A stretch of DNA of 37,531 nt from Fidelibacterota bacterium (GCA_021734045.1 JAIPJR010000018.1:1-37531); one strand, 5' to 3'; shown: positions 25,887 to 35,408, numbered from the stretch's first letter. Program-made: numbers and translations. Notes: generated by a model not told the origin, from the sequence alone.

Positions 25887-26315
25887 TTAGAGGCTGGCCT
25901 GAGCGTCGCCTGAATAATCCGCTTCGTACTTGGATGCACATTTGGCCTGGATTCGCTCAGCTTTGAAAACATTGTCCTGGGCCAAACGACCACTTACCAC
26001 TACTTCCGCATCCATCTCATTGTTAAATGTGTCCGGGATAGGATCGGTGCCAATGTAGTGAATGTCCATGGTCTGACCACCCTCGGTGATTTGGAAATTT
26101 AATTCCGCTCCTGTTTTCACAACGGTCCCCTTTACCAAATCACCCTTAACCTTCAACTGATGATCATAGGCGCGCGGGCCCATACTATAGACCTCTGTCA
26201 CCGTTTTGAAATAGGCATAGTCCTTTTTGAATCCCGACAATGCCAACGCAACGACTGCAACGACGATAATGCCAATGCCGACGATGAATTTGACCTTTTT
26301 ATTTGAACTGCTCAT
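25887..26315 (-). CDS. ccmE: Haem chaperone CcmE, cysteine (CXXXY) type
   Basis: Periplasmic OB-fold protein that carries haem to CcmF. 142 aa: membrane anchor (about 9-28), then the CcmE core (LKVKGDLVKGTVVKTGAELN, VVVSGRLAQDNVFKAERIQ). At the haem-attachment site, where most CcmE proteins have HXXXY after VLAK, this one reads AKCASKYEAD, so Cys126 replaces His with Tyr130 kept. That is the CXXXY variant reported from some archaea and Desulfovibrio (system I*). AAAGGAG precedes the ATG by nine bases. ccmF follows. Confidence 0.93.
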   Translation of the reverse strand: MSSSNKKVKFIVGIGIIVVAVVALALSGFKKDYAYFKTVTEVYSMGPRAYDHQLKVKGDLVKGTVVKTGAELNFQITEGGQTMDIHYIGTDPIPDTFNNEMDAEVVVSGRLAQDNVFKAERIQAKCASKYEADYSGDAQASL

Positions 26316-26368
26316 TCCTGTTAGCTCCTTTGCGGTTACCGGTACACTACCGATGATGCCGCCCTTAT

Positions 26369-27178
26369 TTACCTGAATCCCCCGTTAAAGGGCAACCATT
26401 GCTTCACTTTGTCACGCCAGCTCACTGGCATCTCGTGCACCCGCGGAATGATGATTTCAATCTCCTCACCCCGGATGATGCGTTCTGGATTTTCTATTAG
26501 CAATTTATCTGCCAATCCCTGACCATAATTATCACATAACCAATCATATCCCGGTTTTGCCAATAGCGGACGACTGGTCAAATTATGAGAATCCGACCCG
26601 GCCAGATGAACGGCATCCTCCTCCAATAAATACCGGGCTAATTTCTCACTACTCTTTCCCAAACTCCCTAATACCGACCCCAGATCAATCTGGGATAAAC
26701 ATCCCAAACGAATTAAATCCAGTACTTTGGAAGGCTCATTCTGCCAGGGTACAATTCTTTCCGGATGGGCCAGAATTGGCGTAATCCCGTCAATAACCAA
26801 ATCGTAGATAATATCTTCGATGCGATTGGGAACGAAATTAAAGGAAAATTCCAACAGCAGATACCTACCACCGATGAGAACATCTAAATCAGAAATAATT
26901 TTATGCAGCAATTCCTGGTAGCGTACCTCAGCCCTGACTTCCAATGACATTTCCAGGTCAGCCTTTTGCATGGCCTGGAAAAGCTTCTGACTCCCCTGCT
27001 CAATTCGCTCTCGCCAGACCTGCGTTCCCTGTAATATATCCGGCTCATACAAATGGGGCGTCAGAACAAGATGACGCACCCCCTGACGCTGTGCTTCACG
27101 GAGCATATCCAGGGCAATATCCACAGACTTGGCGCCGTCGTCCACTCCGGGAATGATATGATTATGAATATCAATCAT
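26369..27178 (-). CDS. CpsB/YwqE-type PHP tyrosine-protein phosphatase
   Basis: Metal-dependent phosphatase of the PHP superfamily; relatives remove phosphate from bacterial tyrosine kinases that control capsule export. 269 aa opening with [18 protein letters not shown], the CpsB signature, then LTPHLYEPD, VRAEVRYQELL, LLLEFSFNFVP, PILAHPERI and LAGSDSHNL: the full set of His/Asp/Glu metal ligands. Overlaps the upstream PHP gene by 8 bases. No tyrosine kinase gene is in the window, so the substrate is open. Confidence 0.9.
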   Translation of the reverse strand: MIDIHNHIIPGVDDGAKSVDIALDMLREAQRQGVRHLVLTPHLYEPDILQGTQVWRERIEQGSQKLFQAMQKADLEMSLEVRAEVRYQELLHKIISDLDVLIGGRYLLLEFSFNFVPNRIEDIIYDLVIDGITPILAHPERIVPWQNEPSKVLDLIRLGCLSQIDLGSVLGSLGKSSEKLARYLLEEDAVHLAGSDSHNLTSRPLLAKPGYDWLCDNYGQGLADKLLIENPERIIRGEEIEIIIPRVHEMPVSWRDKVKQWLPFNGGFR

Positions 27179-27989
27179 ATAGCATCTCCAAGAGTGGTTT
27201 AATGCGACGCTCAGGTACGCTGAATTTTCCTAAATACTCCTCATCAAAAGTTCGTGCGTGATAGTCGGAACCACCGGTCGTATAGAGCTTGTATTGTGTT
27301 GCCATTTGCTCGTAGTGAATGACTAACTCAGGAGAATGTTCAGGATGAATAACTTCCAACCCATCCAAACCTGCTGCCACCAGTTCGGATATCAAATCAT
27401 CGCGATTCTGCAGGCCTGGATGGGCTAATACCGCCTGCCCGCCACTGGCTTTTATGAGCTGAACCGCAGCATCCGCCTGAATTTTTTCGTATGGAACATA
27501 CGCCTTGCCATGCGTGCCCAGATATTTCTCGAAAGCCTCTTTGAAGTTCCCCACATACCCGCCACTAACCAGCATGTCTGCAATTTTCGGACGACCCACT
27601 CGGGTGGCATCATCATTCATCACCGCATCCTGATCCAACGCAATGCCCAATACTTTCAGCTCTTCTAAAATCTGTAACAACCGGTTCCTGCGATTGACTA
27701 TTGTTTGATGTAAATGTGCCCGAAGTTGTGGGTTTTCCCGATCCACCCCGTAGCCCAGAACATGAAAACTAGCGCCGTGAAAGGTCGTGGAAAGCTCGAT
27801 TCCGGTGAAAGTTTGCATGCCCAACTCGTCACATGCAGACTGAAATTCTGCAAAGCCTCCCAGCGTGTCATGATCCGTAAGGACGCACACATCTAACCCC
27901 TGAGCAGCACATTTTTGCGCCAGTTGTTGCGGCGTTAATAATCCATCTGAAAAGGTGGAGTGCATATGCAGATCAGCCTGTCGCATCAA
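27171..27989 (-). CDS. PHP-domain phosphoesterase (YciV/RNase AM-like)
   Basis: 272 aa of the polymerase-and-histidinol-phosphatase fold: [19 protein letters not shown] at the start, [32 protein letters not shown] and [11 protein letters not shown] give the metal-binding residues. The layout with an inserted helical segment (about 100-170) matches the YciV/TrpH group, whose characterised members hydrolyse 3',5'-nucleotide bisphosphates or trim RNA 5' ends. It overlaps the mutase gene before it by 4 bases and the second PHP gene by 8. Exact substrate not decidable by eye. Confidence 0.88.
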   Translation of the reverse strand: MMRQADLHMHSTFSDGLLTPQQLAQKCAAQGLDVCVLTDHDTLGGFAEFQSACDELGMQTFTGIELSTTFHGASFHVLGYGVDRENPQLRAHLHQTIVNRRNRLLQILEELKVLGIALDQDAVMNDDATRVGRPKIADMLVSGGYVGNFKEAFEKYLGTHGKAYVPYEKIQADAAVQLIKASGGQAVLAHPGLQNRDDLISELVAAGLDGLEVIHPEHSPELVIHYEQMATQYKLYTTGGSDYHARTFDEEYLGKFSVPERRIKPLLEMLYD

Positions 27990-29671
27990 AAAACAGCTGG
28001 CTCCGTGTACTCTCCAAAAACTGCTTTCATAGCATCTGTAATCTCACCCACGCTGGCTGAGACGCGAACAGCTTCCAGAATTGGAGGCATCACATTGAGA
28101 TTATTCTCAGCTGCGTGCCGTAAGTTGGCCAATGCGGTTTCCACGGCCTTCTGATCCCGACGCTGTTTCACCGACTTCACAAATTCCATTTGCGCTTTTT
28201 CCGTCTCCTCTTCAATCTCCAGGATGGGAATTTCCAGTTTCTCATTTTCCTTGGTAAAGCCATTCACAGCCACCATGATGCGACGGCCATCTTCCATCTT
28301 CTGCGAATACTCGTAGGAAGCACTGGCAATTTCCCGCTGGAAAAAGCCACTCTCAATGGCTGGGATGACACCACCTATTTCATCAATTTGGCTGAAGTAA
28401 TCCTCGGCCTGTGCCTCAATTTCGTCTGTCAACTGTTCCACATACCAGGAGCCGCCCAATGGATCCGCCACGTTGGGAGCACCAGTTTCGTAAGCGATAA
28501 GTTGTTGTGTGCGCAGCGCGATTTCCGCTGCTTTTTCCGTGGGCAATGCCAGGGTTTCATCCATGGAATTGGTGTGCAGAGACTGGGTACCGCCCAAGAC
28601 CCCTGCCAGAGCCTGAAATGCCGTCCGGGCAATGTTAATCTCCGGCTGTTGAGCCGTCAAAGAACAACCCGCAGTTTGGGTGTGGAACCGGCACATCAGG
28701 GTCCGTGGGTCTTTGGCACCATATTTATCCCGCATCCGTTTTGCCCAAATTCGGCGTGCTGCCCGAAACTTGGCTATTTCCTCGAAAAAGTCGATGTGTG
28801 AGTTAAAAAAGAAGCTCAACCGCCTCCCGAATTTGTCCACATCAAGGCCGCGCTCGATACCGGCTTCCACATAGGCAAAGCCATCAGCCAGCGTAAATGC
28901 CAACTCCTGCGCAGCGGTTGAACCAGCTTCACGAATGTGGTACCCGGAGATAGAAATGGTGTTATAAAGGGGCATATTTTCCGTACACCATTCCATCATA
29001 TCCACGATGATGCGCATAGACTCTTCGGGCGGATAGATGTACTCTTTCTGGGCGATGTACTCTTTCAGAATGTCATTCTGCAGCGTTCCCCGCAAGTTGC
29101 TGATATTCGCACCCTGTCGCTCAGCTACCACCACATACATTGCCAGCAGAATAATTGCCGGTCCGTTAATGGTCATGGATGTGGAAACCTCATCCAATGG
29201 TATTCCATCGAAAAGTCTTTCCATATCCTCAATGGTGGAGATGGCCACACCACAGCGCCCCACTTCGCCTTCCGCCAATTCATGGTCCGCGTCATATCCC
29301 ATCAGGGTGGGCATATCAAAGGCGACCGACAACCCCGTCTGGCCTTCCTTGAGTAAGAATTTAAATCGGCGGTTGGTGTCTTCCGGGGTCCCAAATCCGG
29401 CAAACTGACGCATAGTCCAGAGTTTTCCGCGGTACTGGTTCGGATGAATTCCGCGGGTGTAAGGGAATTGGCCGGGGAAGCCTAATTTTTCGTTATATTC
29501 AGCAGAATCAAACTGTCCATCCTTGGGGAGATAAAGCATATCATTGTGTACACCGGAGGCGGTTTCAAAATCATAGTCCCGCTGTTTGGCAGCCTCGGCT
29601 TTCGCTTTCCAGGCCAGATAATTTTTGCGAAATGTGTCTTTGGGTGATTCTGTTCCCACAGTCTCCTCCAT
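27986..29671 (-). CDS. icmA: Acyl-CoA mutase large subunit, isobutyryl-CoA mutase type
   Basis: Coenzyme-B12-dependent carbon-skeleton mutase. 561 aa, the TIM-barrel substrate subunit only; the B12-binding domain is not fused and not in the window. Landmarks: [57 protein letters not shown] and [17 protein letters not shown]. In true methylmalonyl-CoA mutases the CoA-acid pocket uses Tyr89 and Arg207; here the aligned residues are Phe90 (WTMRQFAGF) and Gln208 ([10 protein letters not shown]), the Phe/Gln pair of isobutyryl-CoA mutase. I therefore predict isobutyryl-CoA to butyryl-CoA interconversion. Automatic annotation would say methylmalonyl-CoA mutase. It begins five bases after dxs. Confidence 0.85.
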   Translation of the reverse strand: MEETVGTESPKDTFRKNYLAWKAKAEAAKQRDYDFETASGVHNDMLYLPKDGQFDSAEYNEKLGFPGQFPYTRGIHPNQYRGKLWTMRQFAGFGTPEDTNRRFKFLLKEGQTGLSVAFDMPTLMGYDADHELAEGEVGRCGVAISTIEDMERLFDGIPLDEVSTSMTINGPAIILLAMYVVVAERQGANISNLRGTLQNDILKEYIAQKEYIYPPEESMRIIVDMMEWCTENMPLYNTISISGYHIREAGSTAAQELAFTLADGFAYVEAGIERGLDVDKFGRRLSFFFNSHIDFFEEIAKFRAARRIWAKRMRDKYGAKDPRTLMCRFHTQTAGCSLTAQQPEINIARTAFQALAGVLGGTQSLHTNSMDETLALPTEKAAEIALRTQQLIAYETGAPNVADPLGGSWYVEQLTDEIEAQAEDYFSQIDEIGGVIPAIESGFFQREIASASYEYSQKMEDGRRIMVAVNGFTKENEKLEIPILEIEEETEKAQMEFVKSVKQRRDQKAVETALANLRHAAENNLNVMPPILEAVRVSASVGEITDAMKAVFGEYTEPAVF

Positions 29672-29676
29672 TTGCT

Positions 29677-31557
29677 TTACGATGCTTTAACGGTTTCCAT
29701 CACCCGTTTAGCAATCTCTTCTGCTGATAAACCGACTTCCGCCAGTAATTGTCCCCGTCCACCGTGCGTCACAAATCGATCCGGCAGCGCCACTGAATGA
29801 ATTTTTGCTTTGGTCTTTTCATGATGTGCCCATGCCTGAACGCGTTGTCCCAATCCTCCATCAGGTGCGCCTTCACTAATGATGAAAACATGTTTATAGC
29901 CCGTCACCAGCTCAAAGAGCATTTTTTCATCGAAGGGCTTCACAAAACGCGCATTAATCAGACTGGGCCGAATGCCCTGCTCTTCCATAATCTTCATGGC
30001 ACTGCGTGCTTGGGATACCATGGCGCCAACAGCAATCAGGGCTACATTTTTACCCTTTTCCAGCATCTCCCAGGAACCGATGGAGATTGGTTGTCCGGCG
30101 CGGGCCGAATCATAGGATTCGCTGGAGGCTTTCGGATAGCGAATGAAAAATGGTCCGTCAGTATAGTCTAGTGCAGTCCGCATCAGATCGCGTAACTCAT
30201 TACCATCTTTGGGTGCTGTGATGACCACACCAGGGATAGGCGCCAGATAGGACAGATCAAATACACCGTGATGTGTGGGACCATCCTGCCCCACCAACCC
30301 AGCCCGATCGAGAACGAAAACAACCGGCAAATGCTGAATGGCGACATCATGAATGATGTGGTCATAGGCCCGCTGTAAAAAGGTGGAGTAAATGGCAACG
30401 AACGGCCGCATGCCGTGCGCTGTCAGACCCGCACCGAAGGTCACCGCATGACCTTCCGCAATCCCCACATCAAAGTAACGATTCGGGTGAACTTTGGCGA
30501 ATTCCACCAAGCCCGTGCCTTCACGCATAGCGGCGGTAATCGCTACGATTCGCTCATCTTTTTTCGCCATTTCGGTCAGCGTCTCACCAAATACCTTCAG
30601 ATAGGCCGGCGCTTCAATGTTGTTGCTGTCCGTTCCTTTTTTCTCCGGACTAACACCATGAAAATGCACCGGGTCGGCTTCGGCTTTATCCAGCCCCTTT
30701 CCTTTTTTCGTGAGAATATGCAGGATTACCGGTGTTTGAATGGTTTTAATGTTTTGTAGTGTTTCAATTAAATCTTCAATATCGTGACCATTCACCGGTC
30801 CGAAATATCGCAGGCCCATCTCATCGAAGAGCACACCCGGAACGATCAGGTTTTTCATGCTCTCTTCCAGCTTCCGCAGTCCGGTTCGAATGGTTTGTGA
30901 GCCCGCCGGCAGTTTCCCGGTCACCTTCCAAAGCTCATCTCGCACCCGATTGTACAGAGGATTGGTCACAATTTTGTTCAGGTAGCGTGAAATGGCACCC
31001 ACATTGGGAGAAATGGACATTTCATTGTCATTCAAAACCACCAACATCTTGGTGCGTAAATTTCCCAGATTATTCAATCCCTCGAATGCCAGGCCACCGG
31101 TTAACGCACCATCACCAATGATTGAGACCACATGATGATCTTCCTTCTTCAGATCCCGGGCAACGGCAAACCCCAACCCGGCAGAAATGGATGTGGAGGC
31201 GTGGCCGGCCCCAAAAATGTCGTGTTCACTTTCGCTGCGTTTTAAAAATCCACTTAATCCGCCGTACTGACGATTTGTTTTGAGCTGCTCCCGACGACCA
31301 GTCAGAACTTTATGGGCGTACGCTTGATGCCCCACATCCCAGATCAGCTTGTCTTTGGGCGAATCATAGACATAGTGGAGCGCCACCGTGAGTTCAATGA
31401 CACCAAGTGTGGGTGCCAGATGCCCGCCGGTTTGCGAGACGGTTTCAATGATATACTGACGCAATTCTGCTGACAGTTTGCGCAGCTCCGGGATGGACAG
31501 CTTTTTCAGATCCGCGGGTGAATTAACTTGCGATAGTAAGGCATATTTTTCAGACAT
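29677..31557 (-). CDS. dxs: 1-Deoxy-D-xylulose-5-phosphate synthase
   Basis: First step of the MEP isoprenoid pathway: pyruvate plus glyceraldehyde-3-phosphate, thiamine-diphosphate dependent. 626 aa from the ATG at 31557 (the frame also has a TTG three codons up). [31 protein letters not shown], the ThDP motif [16 protein letters not shown] to [13 protein letters not shown] (from about 148), [12 protein letters not shown] and IRYPKAS are all present. Overlaps the pdxT end by 8 bases. With ispH three genes upstream, two MEP enzymes share this directon. Confidence 0.96.
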   Translation of the reverse strand: MSEKYALLSQVNSPADLKKLSIPELRKLSAELRQYIIETVSQTGGHLAPTLGVIELTVALHYVYDSPKDKLIWDVGHQAYAHKVLTGRREQLKTNRQYGGLSGFLKRSESEHDIFGAGHASTSISAGLGFAVARDLKKEDHHVVSIIGDGALTGGLAFEGLNNLGNLRTKMLVVLNDNEMSISPNVGAISRYLNKIVTNPLYNRVRDELWKVTGKLPAGSQTIRTGLRKLEESMKNLIVPGVLFDEMGLRYFGPVNGHDIEDLIETLQNIKTIQTPVILHILTKKGKGLDKAEADPVHFHGVSPEKKGTDSNNIEAPAYLKVFGETLTEMAKKDERIVAITAAMREGTGLVEFAKVHPNRYFDVGIAEGHAVTFGAGLTAHGMRPFVAIYSTFLQRAYDHIIHDVAIQHLPVVFVLDRAGLVGQDGPTHHGVFDLSYLAPIPGVVITAPKDGNELRDLMRTALDYTDGPFFIRYPKASSESYDSARAGQPISIGSWEMLEKGKNVALIAVGAMVSQARSAMKIMEEQGIRPSLINARFVKPFDEKMLFELVTGYKHVFIISEGAPDGGLGQRVQAWAHHEKTKAKIHSVALPDRFVTHGGRGQLLAEVGLSAEEIAKRVMETVKAS

Positions 31558-32158
31558 GAGCGACAACTTTTTTAGCTACAACAGTTTTTTGATTGGGTAC
31601 TACGGATTCGATGAAATAACGATGGATTGCCGGATCGGCAGTGAGTTCGGGATGAAAGGTCGCCGCCAATGCCATTCCTTGACGGACAAGAACCGGTCGT
31701 CCATTTTCCGTGGCGAGAATGTCTACTGACTCACTGGTAAGTTTTAATTGTGGTGCCCGAATAAAGACCGCGTTGTATTGCTGCGCACCGATACCGGATA
31801 AGTCCAGCGGTGCACTGAATGAATCTACCTGCCGGCCGTAGGCATTCCGCTCCGCCACCATATCCATAATCTCGAACGGTTTCACACGGGCATCTTGTGC
31901 GTCTTTAGATAGTAATATCGCGCCGGCGCAGGTCCCGAAAACCGGATGGGATTGAACAAATGAAGCTATGGCTGCCCAGAGTCCTTCGCTTTCCAGTAAC
32001 CGGGTCATGGTGGTGGATTCGCCACCCGGCAGAATAAGTCCATTACAGTTGGTGAGCTGTTGGGCATAACGGACTGGAATCGCTTCCACACCCAGCTGTT
32101 CCAGCATGGCCAAATGACGCTGAAAACCACCCTGCAGCGCTAAAACACCGATAGTCAT
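31550..32158 (-). CDS. pdxT: Pyridoxal 5'-phosphate synthase glutaminase subunit
   Basis: Frees ammonia from glutamine and passes it to PdxS for vitamin B6 synthesis. 202 aa, class I glutamine amidotransferase: LALQGGFQRH, ILPGGESTTM, nucleophile Cys77 in FGTCAGAILL, and the His-Glu pair in ATFHPELT. It follows pdxS by 33 bases. The C-terminus is a few residues longer than usual ([10 protein letters not shown]) where it overlaps dxs. Confidence 0.96.
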   Translation of the reverse strand: MTIGVLALQGGFQRHLAMLEQLGVEAIPVRYAQQLTNCNGLILPGGESTTMTRLLESEGLWAAIASFVQSHPVFGTCAGAILLSKDAQDARVKPFEIMDMVAERNAYGRQVDSFSAPLDLSGIGAQQYNAVFIRAPQLKLTSESVDILATENGRPVLVRQGMALAATFHPELTADPAIHRYFIESVVPNQKTVVAKKVVAHV

Positions 32159-32191
32159 CGAATTATTCCGGTAAAATTGGGCATGGCTCCC

Positions 32192-33073
32192 TTACCACCC
32201 CCGCTGGGCCAGGCGTTCTTCCTCCGATAATTCCTTCACATCCATCCCCCGCATGGCCATTCCCAGACCATAGCTGATTTCAGCCAGTTTTTTCCCGTCC
32301 TGATAATAGGTGGCGGCTTGGACGATGGCTTTGGCGCGTTTGGTCGGATCGTCGGATTTAAAGATTCCGGAGCCGACAAAAACAGCTTCCGCACCCAGTT
32401 GCATCACCAGCGCAGCATCAGCCGGTGTGGCTATCCCACCAGCGGAAAAGTTAGGAACCGGCAACTTGCCGGTTTTAGCAACCTGCTCCACCAAATGAAA
32501 TGGTGCCCCCATGCGCTTGGCTTCGCTCATGAGTTGGTCTTGTCCTAACTGGGTTAAAATCTTCATTTCGTTCACAATGGTCCGGATATGGCGAACGGCT
32601 TCCACAATATCGCCGGTTCCAGCTTCACCTTTGGTGCGGATCATAGCCGCCCCTTCACCAATCCGTCGTAACGCCTCCGCCAGGCAGGTTGCCCCGCAGA
32701 CGAAGGGCGTTTTGAAATCCTGCTTCCAGATGTGATTTTCCTCGTCCGCCGGTGTGAGTACTTCACTCTCGTCGATAAAATCAATCTCCAGCGATTCCAG
32801 AATCTGCGCTTCCACGAAATGCCCGATGCGACATTTTGCCATGACCGGAATGGAAACCGTTTTTTGGATGTCTTTGATTAACTTGGGATCGGACATGCGA
32901 GCCACACCGCCATCTTTGCGGATGTCAGCCGGAATCCGTTCCAACGCCATGACTGCCGATGCGCCGGCATCTTCGGCGATTTTGGCTTGCTCCACGGTAG
33001 TCACATCCATGATCACACCGCCTTTGAGCATTTCCGCCAATCCCACCTTCACTTCAAACGAACCTTTTTCCAT
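32192..33073 (-). CDS. pdxS: Pyridoxal 5'-phosphate synthase subunit PdxS
   Basis: Builds PLP from ribose-5-phosphate, glyceraldehyde-3-phosphate and ammonia. 293 aa, (beta/alpha)8 barrel. Catalytic Asp23 ([11 protein letters not shown]), Lys80 ([15 protein letters not shown]) and Lys148 ([11 protein letters not shown]) are all present, as is [15 protein letters not shown]. Together with pdxT it makes B6 without deoxyxylulose phosphate, so dxs nearby serves isoprenoids or thiamine. GGGAGG precedes the ATG by five bases. Confidence 0.97.
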   Translation of the reverse strand: MEKGSFEVKVGLAEMLKGGVIMDVTTVEQAKIAEDAGASAVMALERIPADIRKDGGVARMSDPKLIKDIQKTVSIPVMAKCRIGHFVEAQILESLEIDFIDESEVLTPADEENHIWKQDFKTPFVCGATCLAEALRRIGEGAAMIRTKGEAGTGDIVEAVRHIRTIVNEMKILTQLGQDQLMSEAKRMGAPFHLVEQVAKTGKLPVPNFSAGGIATPADAALVMQLGAEAVFVGSGIFKSDDPTKRAKAIVQAATYYQDGKKLAEISYGLGMAMRGMDVKELSEEERLAQRGW

Positions 33074-33088
33074 AACGGCCTCCCGTTA
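33071..33088 (-). promoter_or_regulatory. Small hairpin presenting the pdxS Shine-Dalgarno
   Basis: TAACGG-GAGG-CCGTTA: a perfect six-base inverted repeat whose four-base loop is the Shine-Dalgarno core and whose right arm runs into the ATG. In RNA it would hold the ribosome site in a loop next to the start codon. Small enough to be chance. Confidence 0.3.
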
Positions 33089-33153
33089 CCTCTCTATTAA
33101 ATCATTTTTCAAACCCTGAACGCGATCTTCTGTACTCACCGATGCACCTTGAC

Positions 33154-33993
33154 TCAAAATTCCCTGATACGTTCCACAACTTCCTGGATCAAATCATCCG
33201 GTGAGGAGGCGCCCGCCGAAACACCAACCTTCTTCATTCCCTGAAACCACTCATTTTTCACATCTGCGGCACTTTCAACCTGGTAGGTTTTGGCGTTCAA
33301 TTTTTTGGCGACTGATACCAATCGCTTGGTGTTGGCGCTGGTGTAAGACCCCACCACAATCATCACATCATTCACCGCCGCCAACTCCTTTATCTGGTCC
33401 TGGTTCCGCCGGGTCGGGAAGCAAATGGTATTGACAAATTTAAGATCAAAAACCTGCATCATAAGGATATTGATAATCTCCTGGACATTTTCAATCATCT
33501 GCGTGGATTGGGACACAATCCCGGCCTTTTTTACCCGGCCAATCGCCTGGGCTTCTGCAGGGGTTGAAATGACTGCTGCATCGGGAACCTGTGCCTGAAT
33601 GGCCACTACTTCGTCATGGCCATGATCGCCGATAATGAATATCCGTCGCCCCGACTCGTGTAATTTTTTAATCTCGTGATGAATTTCATAAACCAGCGGG
33701 CAGGTAGCATCCACAATTTTCACGCCCTGCTCTTCAGCTTGCTCCCACAGCTCTGGAACCGTACCGTGGGCACGGAATAGTACCGGTGCATCGGTTGCTT
33801 CTGACAGGGATTTTACAACCCGGACATCACGCTTTTCCAAATCAGCCACAACGCGCTCGTTGTGAACGATATTACCCAGCATGTAGACTTTCCCATATTT
33901 TCCCGCAGTCTCGCGGGCTTTTTCTATGGCATCACGCACACCGAAACAAAAACCGGCATCTTTGGCGACCGTTACTTCTAATCTACCCGGCAT
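33154..33993 (-). CDS. ispH: 4-Hydroxy-3-methylbut-2-enyl diphosphate reductase
   Basis: Last step of the MEP pathway, giving IPP and DMAPP through a 4Fe-4S cluster. 279 aa. The three cluster cysteines are Cys16 (AGFCFGVRDA), Cys98 (VDATCPLV) and Cys191 (VNTICFPTRRNQ). NIVHNERVV, FRAHGTVP, the proton-relay Glu in GDHGHDEVV and VSQSTQM are present. Overlaps the DHH phosphoesterase by 11 bases. Confidence 0.96.
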   Translation of the reverse strand: MPGRLEVTVAKDAGFCFGVRDAIEKARETAGKYGKVYMLGNIVHNERVVADLEKRDVRVVKSLSEATDAPVLFRAHGTVPELWEQAEEQGVKIVDATCPLVYEIHHEIKKLHESGRRIFIIGDHGHDEVVAIQAQVPDAAVISTPAEAQAIGRVKKAGIVSQSTQMIENVQEIINILMMQVFDLKFVNTICFPTRRNQDQIKELAAVNDVMIVVGSYTSANTKRLVSVAKKLNAKTYQVESAADVKNEWFQGMKKVGVSAGASSPDDLIQEVVERIREF

Positions 33994-35014
33994 GGATTAC
34001 CTCCTCAACTTTTGCAAGGCAGGCATTCACAACCCTCTCCACGGCATCCTTTACGGGCAAATCAAGCTGAGCACCGGCAGCAAACGCGTGACCACCACCA
34101 TCGAACGCCGCGGCAATATCATTCACCGTGTATTTGCCTTTGGAGCGCAGGCTGATTTTTACCGGTTCATTTTCCAGCGCAACGATGGAACAGCCAATTT
34201 CAACACCCTGAATGGAGCGCATGAAATCACTGAGTCCGGTTAAATCATCAGGCGTGGCGCCGGCGGCATCCAATTCAGATTGGGTCAAGACCGACCAGGC
34301 CAATTCACCGTTTCTACTAAACTGGAGATTTTCCAGTGTGTATTTCAGAAGCTCCACCCGCCCCCGAGAGGTCTGCTCATAGATATTCACATAAATCGTG
34401 TAAGGCTCAACACCAGATTCCAGCAGATCCATGGCAATGGCGTGAGCTTCTGCATTGGTATTGTTAAACCGGAAGTTGCCGGTGTCATTGACCAGAGCAG
34501 TGTAGAGAGGCTCGGCAATCTTTATGTCTACATGAGATTCATCCATGTGGCGGATGAGATCATAGACCAGTACCCCGGTGGCGCAAGCTGTGGGATCGTC
34601 CATGCTGTGCGAAAATTGGGTTTTATCACCCGGGTGATGATCAATATTAATTACGGGCTTTCCGGTAGCGGAAATGGCTGTTCCAACCTCACCAAGTCGT
34701 TTATAGTCACCAATATCGAAGATGATAAATGCGTCTGCTGCGGCAATAATGGATTGGTGCCCGGCGGGTTGATAAATCTGAATTTCACCCTCAGGATCCA
34801 GAAAGTCATAGATGCCATTCATGGGTGTAGGATTCAGAATGTCCACGGTTTTACCGCGGCGTTTCAGCCATCTGGCCAGAGCCAGTTCCGAGCCTAATCC
34901 GTCGCCGTCGGGGTCAGCATGTGTTGAAAAGACAAACCGCTGTGCTGACTGTATGATTGTGATGATTTGCGACCATTTTCGATTCGATTTATATCCGGGG
35001 GAATAAGTTGTCAT
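33983..35014 (-). CDS. nrnA: DHH/DHHA1 phosphoesterase (NrnA-like oligoribonuclease)
   Basis: 343 aa. The family degrades short RNA and often pAp or cyclic dinucleotide breakdown products. DHH domain: STHADPDGDGLGSELAL (about 31-47), FDIGDY, NIDHHPGD (DHH 125-127), TALVNDTGNFRF; DHHA1 domain with GGGHAFAAGAQ (306-316). The open frame reaches 35092, but that part lies over a clear promoter, and AAGG stands five bases before the ATG at 35014, so I start there. First gene of the long directon. A role in clearing pApA made from c-di-AMP (cdaA is in this window) is possible but inferred. Confidence 0.92.
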   Translation of the reverse strand: MTTYSPGYKSNRKWSQIITIIQSAQRFVFSTHADPDGDGLGSELALARWLKRRGKTVDILNPTPMNGIYDFLDPEGEIQIYQPAGHQSIIAAADAFIIFDIGDYKRLGEVGTAISATGKPVINIDHHPGDKTQFSHSMDDPTACATGVLVYDLIRHMDESHVDIKIAEPLYTALVNDTGNFRFNNTNAEAHAIAMDLLESGVEPYTIYVNIYEQTSRGRVELLKYTLENLQFSRNGELAWSVLTQSELDAAGATPDDLTGLSDFMRSIQGVEIGCSIVALENEPVKISLRSKGKYTVNDIAAAFDGGGHAFAAGAQLDLPVKDAVERVVNACLAKVEEVIHAG

Positions 35015-35068
35015 ACTACCTTTGTTTACCGTTATCAAATAAGCTCCGGCTACTCTGCCAGAACAATG

Positions 35069-35097
35069 AATATATCTTGAATGCCCAATCATGTCAA
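35069..35097 (-). promoter_or_regulatory. Sigma70-type promoter of the long directon
   Basis: Minus strand TTGACA (35097-35092), 17-base spacer, TATATT (35074-35069). This is the best promoter match in the window: full -35 and five of six -10 bases. The start would fall near 35062, giving a leader of about 48 bases to nrnA. Confidence 0.85.
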
Positions 35098-35104
35098 ACG
35101 ATTC

Positions 35105-35139
35105 CGCCGGGTAGATTTTTTCTGCATTTTTACCCGGCG
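35105..35139. repeat. Inverted repeat upstream of the nrnA promoter
   Basis: CGCCGGGTA (35105-35113) and TACCCGGCG (35131-35139) are perfect nine-base arms 17 bases apart, eight bases beyond the -35 box. A third CCGGGTA stands at 35201-35207. Could be an activator site or a stem-loop; there is no clear T tract for termination. Confidence 0.5.
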
Positions 35140-35230
35140 TTTACACTTCATTTTATTGGGAATCTGGACAAAAAAAGTTAGACGCTGTATCAGCTGACTT
35201 CCGGGTAAATGTAGTCTGCTTGAGGTTGAG

Positions 35231-35272
35231 AAAAAGCCTTCCTGTCGGGAGGGGTGACAGAAAGGCTTTTTT
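35231..35272. terminator. Bidirectional terminator without an obvious gene
   Basis: AAAAAGCCTT-C-CTGTC pairs with GACAG-A-AAGGCTTTTTT, a fifteen-pair stem with one mismatch, with A5 and T6 flanks. It works in either direction. On the minus strand it lies nine bases after a possible 23-codon ORF; on the plus strand no gene precedes it. Confidence 0.85.
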
Positions 35273-35280
35273 AGGGCAGG

Positions 35281-35352
35281 TCAGTTGAGGGTAGCAAATC
35301 TTACGCTTCGCGAAACCTCAGGTTCCCGGATATTTATGACCATTGCTGTCAT
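35281..35352 (-). CDS. Possible 23-aa small ORF with Shine-Dalgarno and terminator
   Basis: MTAMVINIREPEVSRSVRFA and three more residues (Thr-Leu-Asn). GAAAGG stands five bases before the ATG and the strong hairpin at 35231-35272 follows nine bases after the stop. I do not recognise the peptide and see no clear promoter. Could be a small protein, a leader peptide or chance. Confidence 0.3.
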   Translation of the reverse strand: MTAMVINIREPEVSRSVRFATLN

Positions 35353-35408
35353 GTTTTCCTTTCGGTGCCAGGGGCGAAAATTGCGAACATTTTCAGGATA
35401 ATTTGGCA

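Noticed and set aside
27986-29671. Plain methylmalonyl-CoA mutase call
   Set aside because: Phe90 and Gln208 replace the Tyr and Arg needed to hold the methylmalonyl carboxylate.
33983-35092. nrnA starting at 35092
   Set aside because: The first 26 codons overlie a near-consensus promoter and lack a ribosome site; the ATG at 35014 has AAGG at the right distance.
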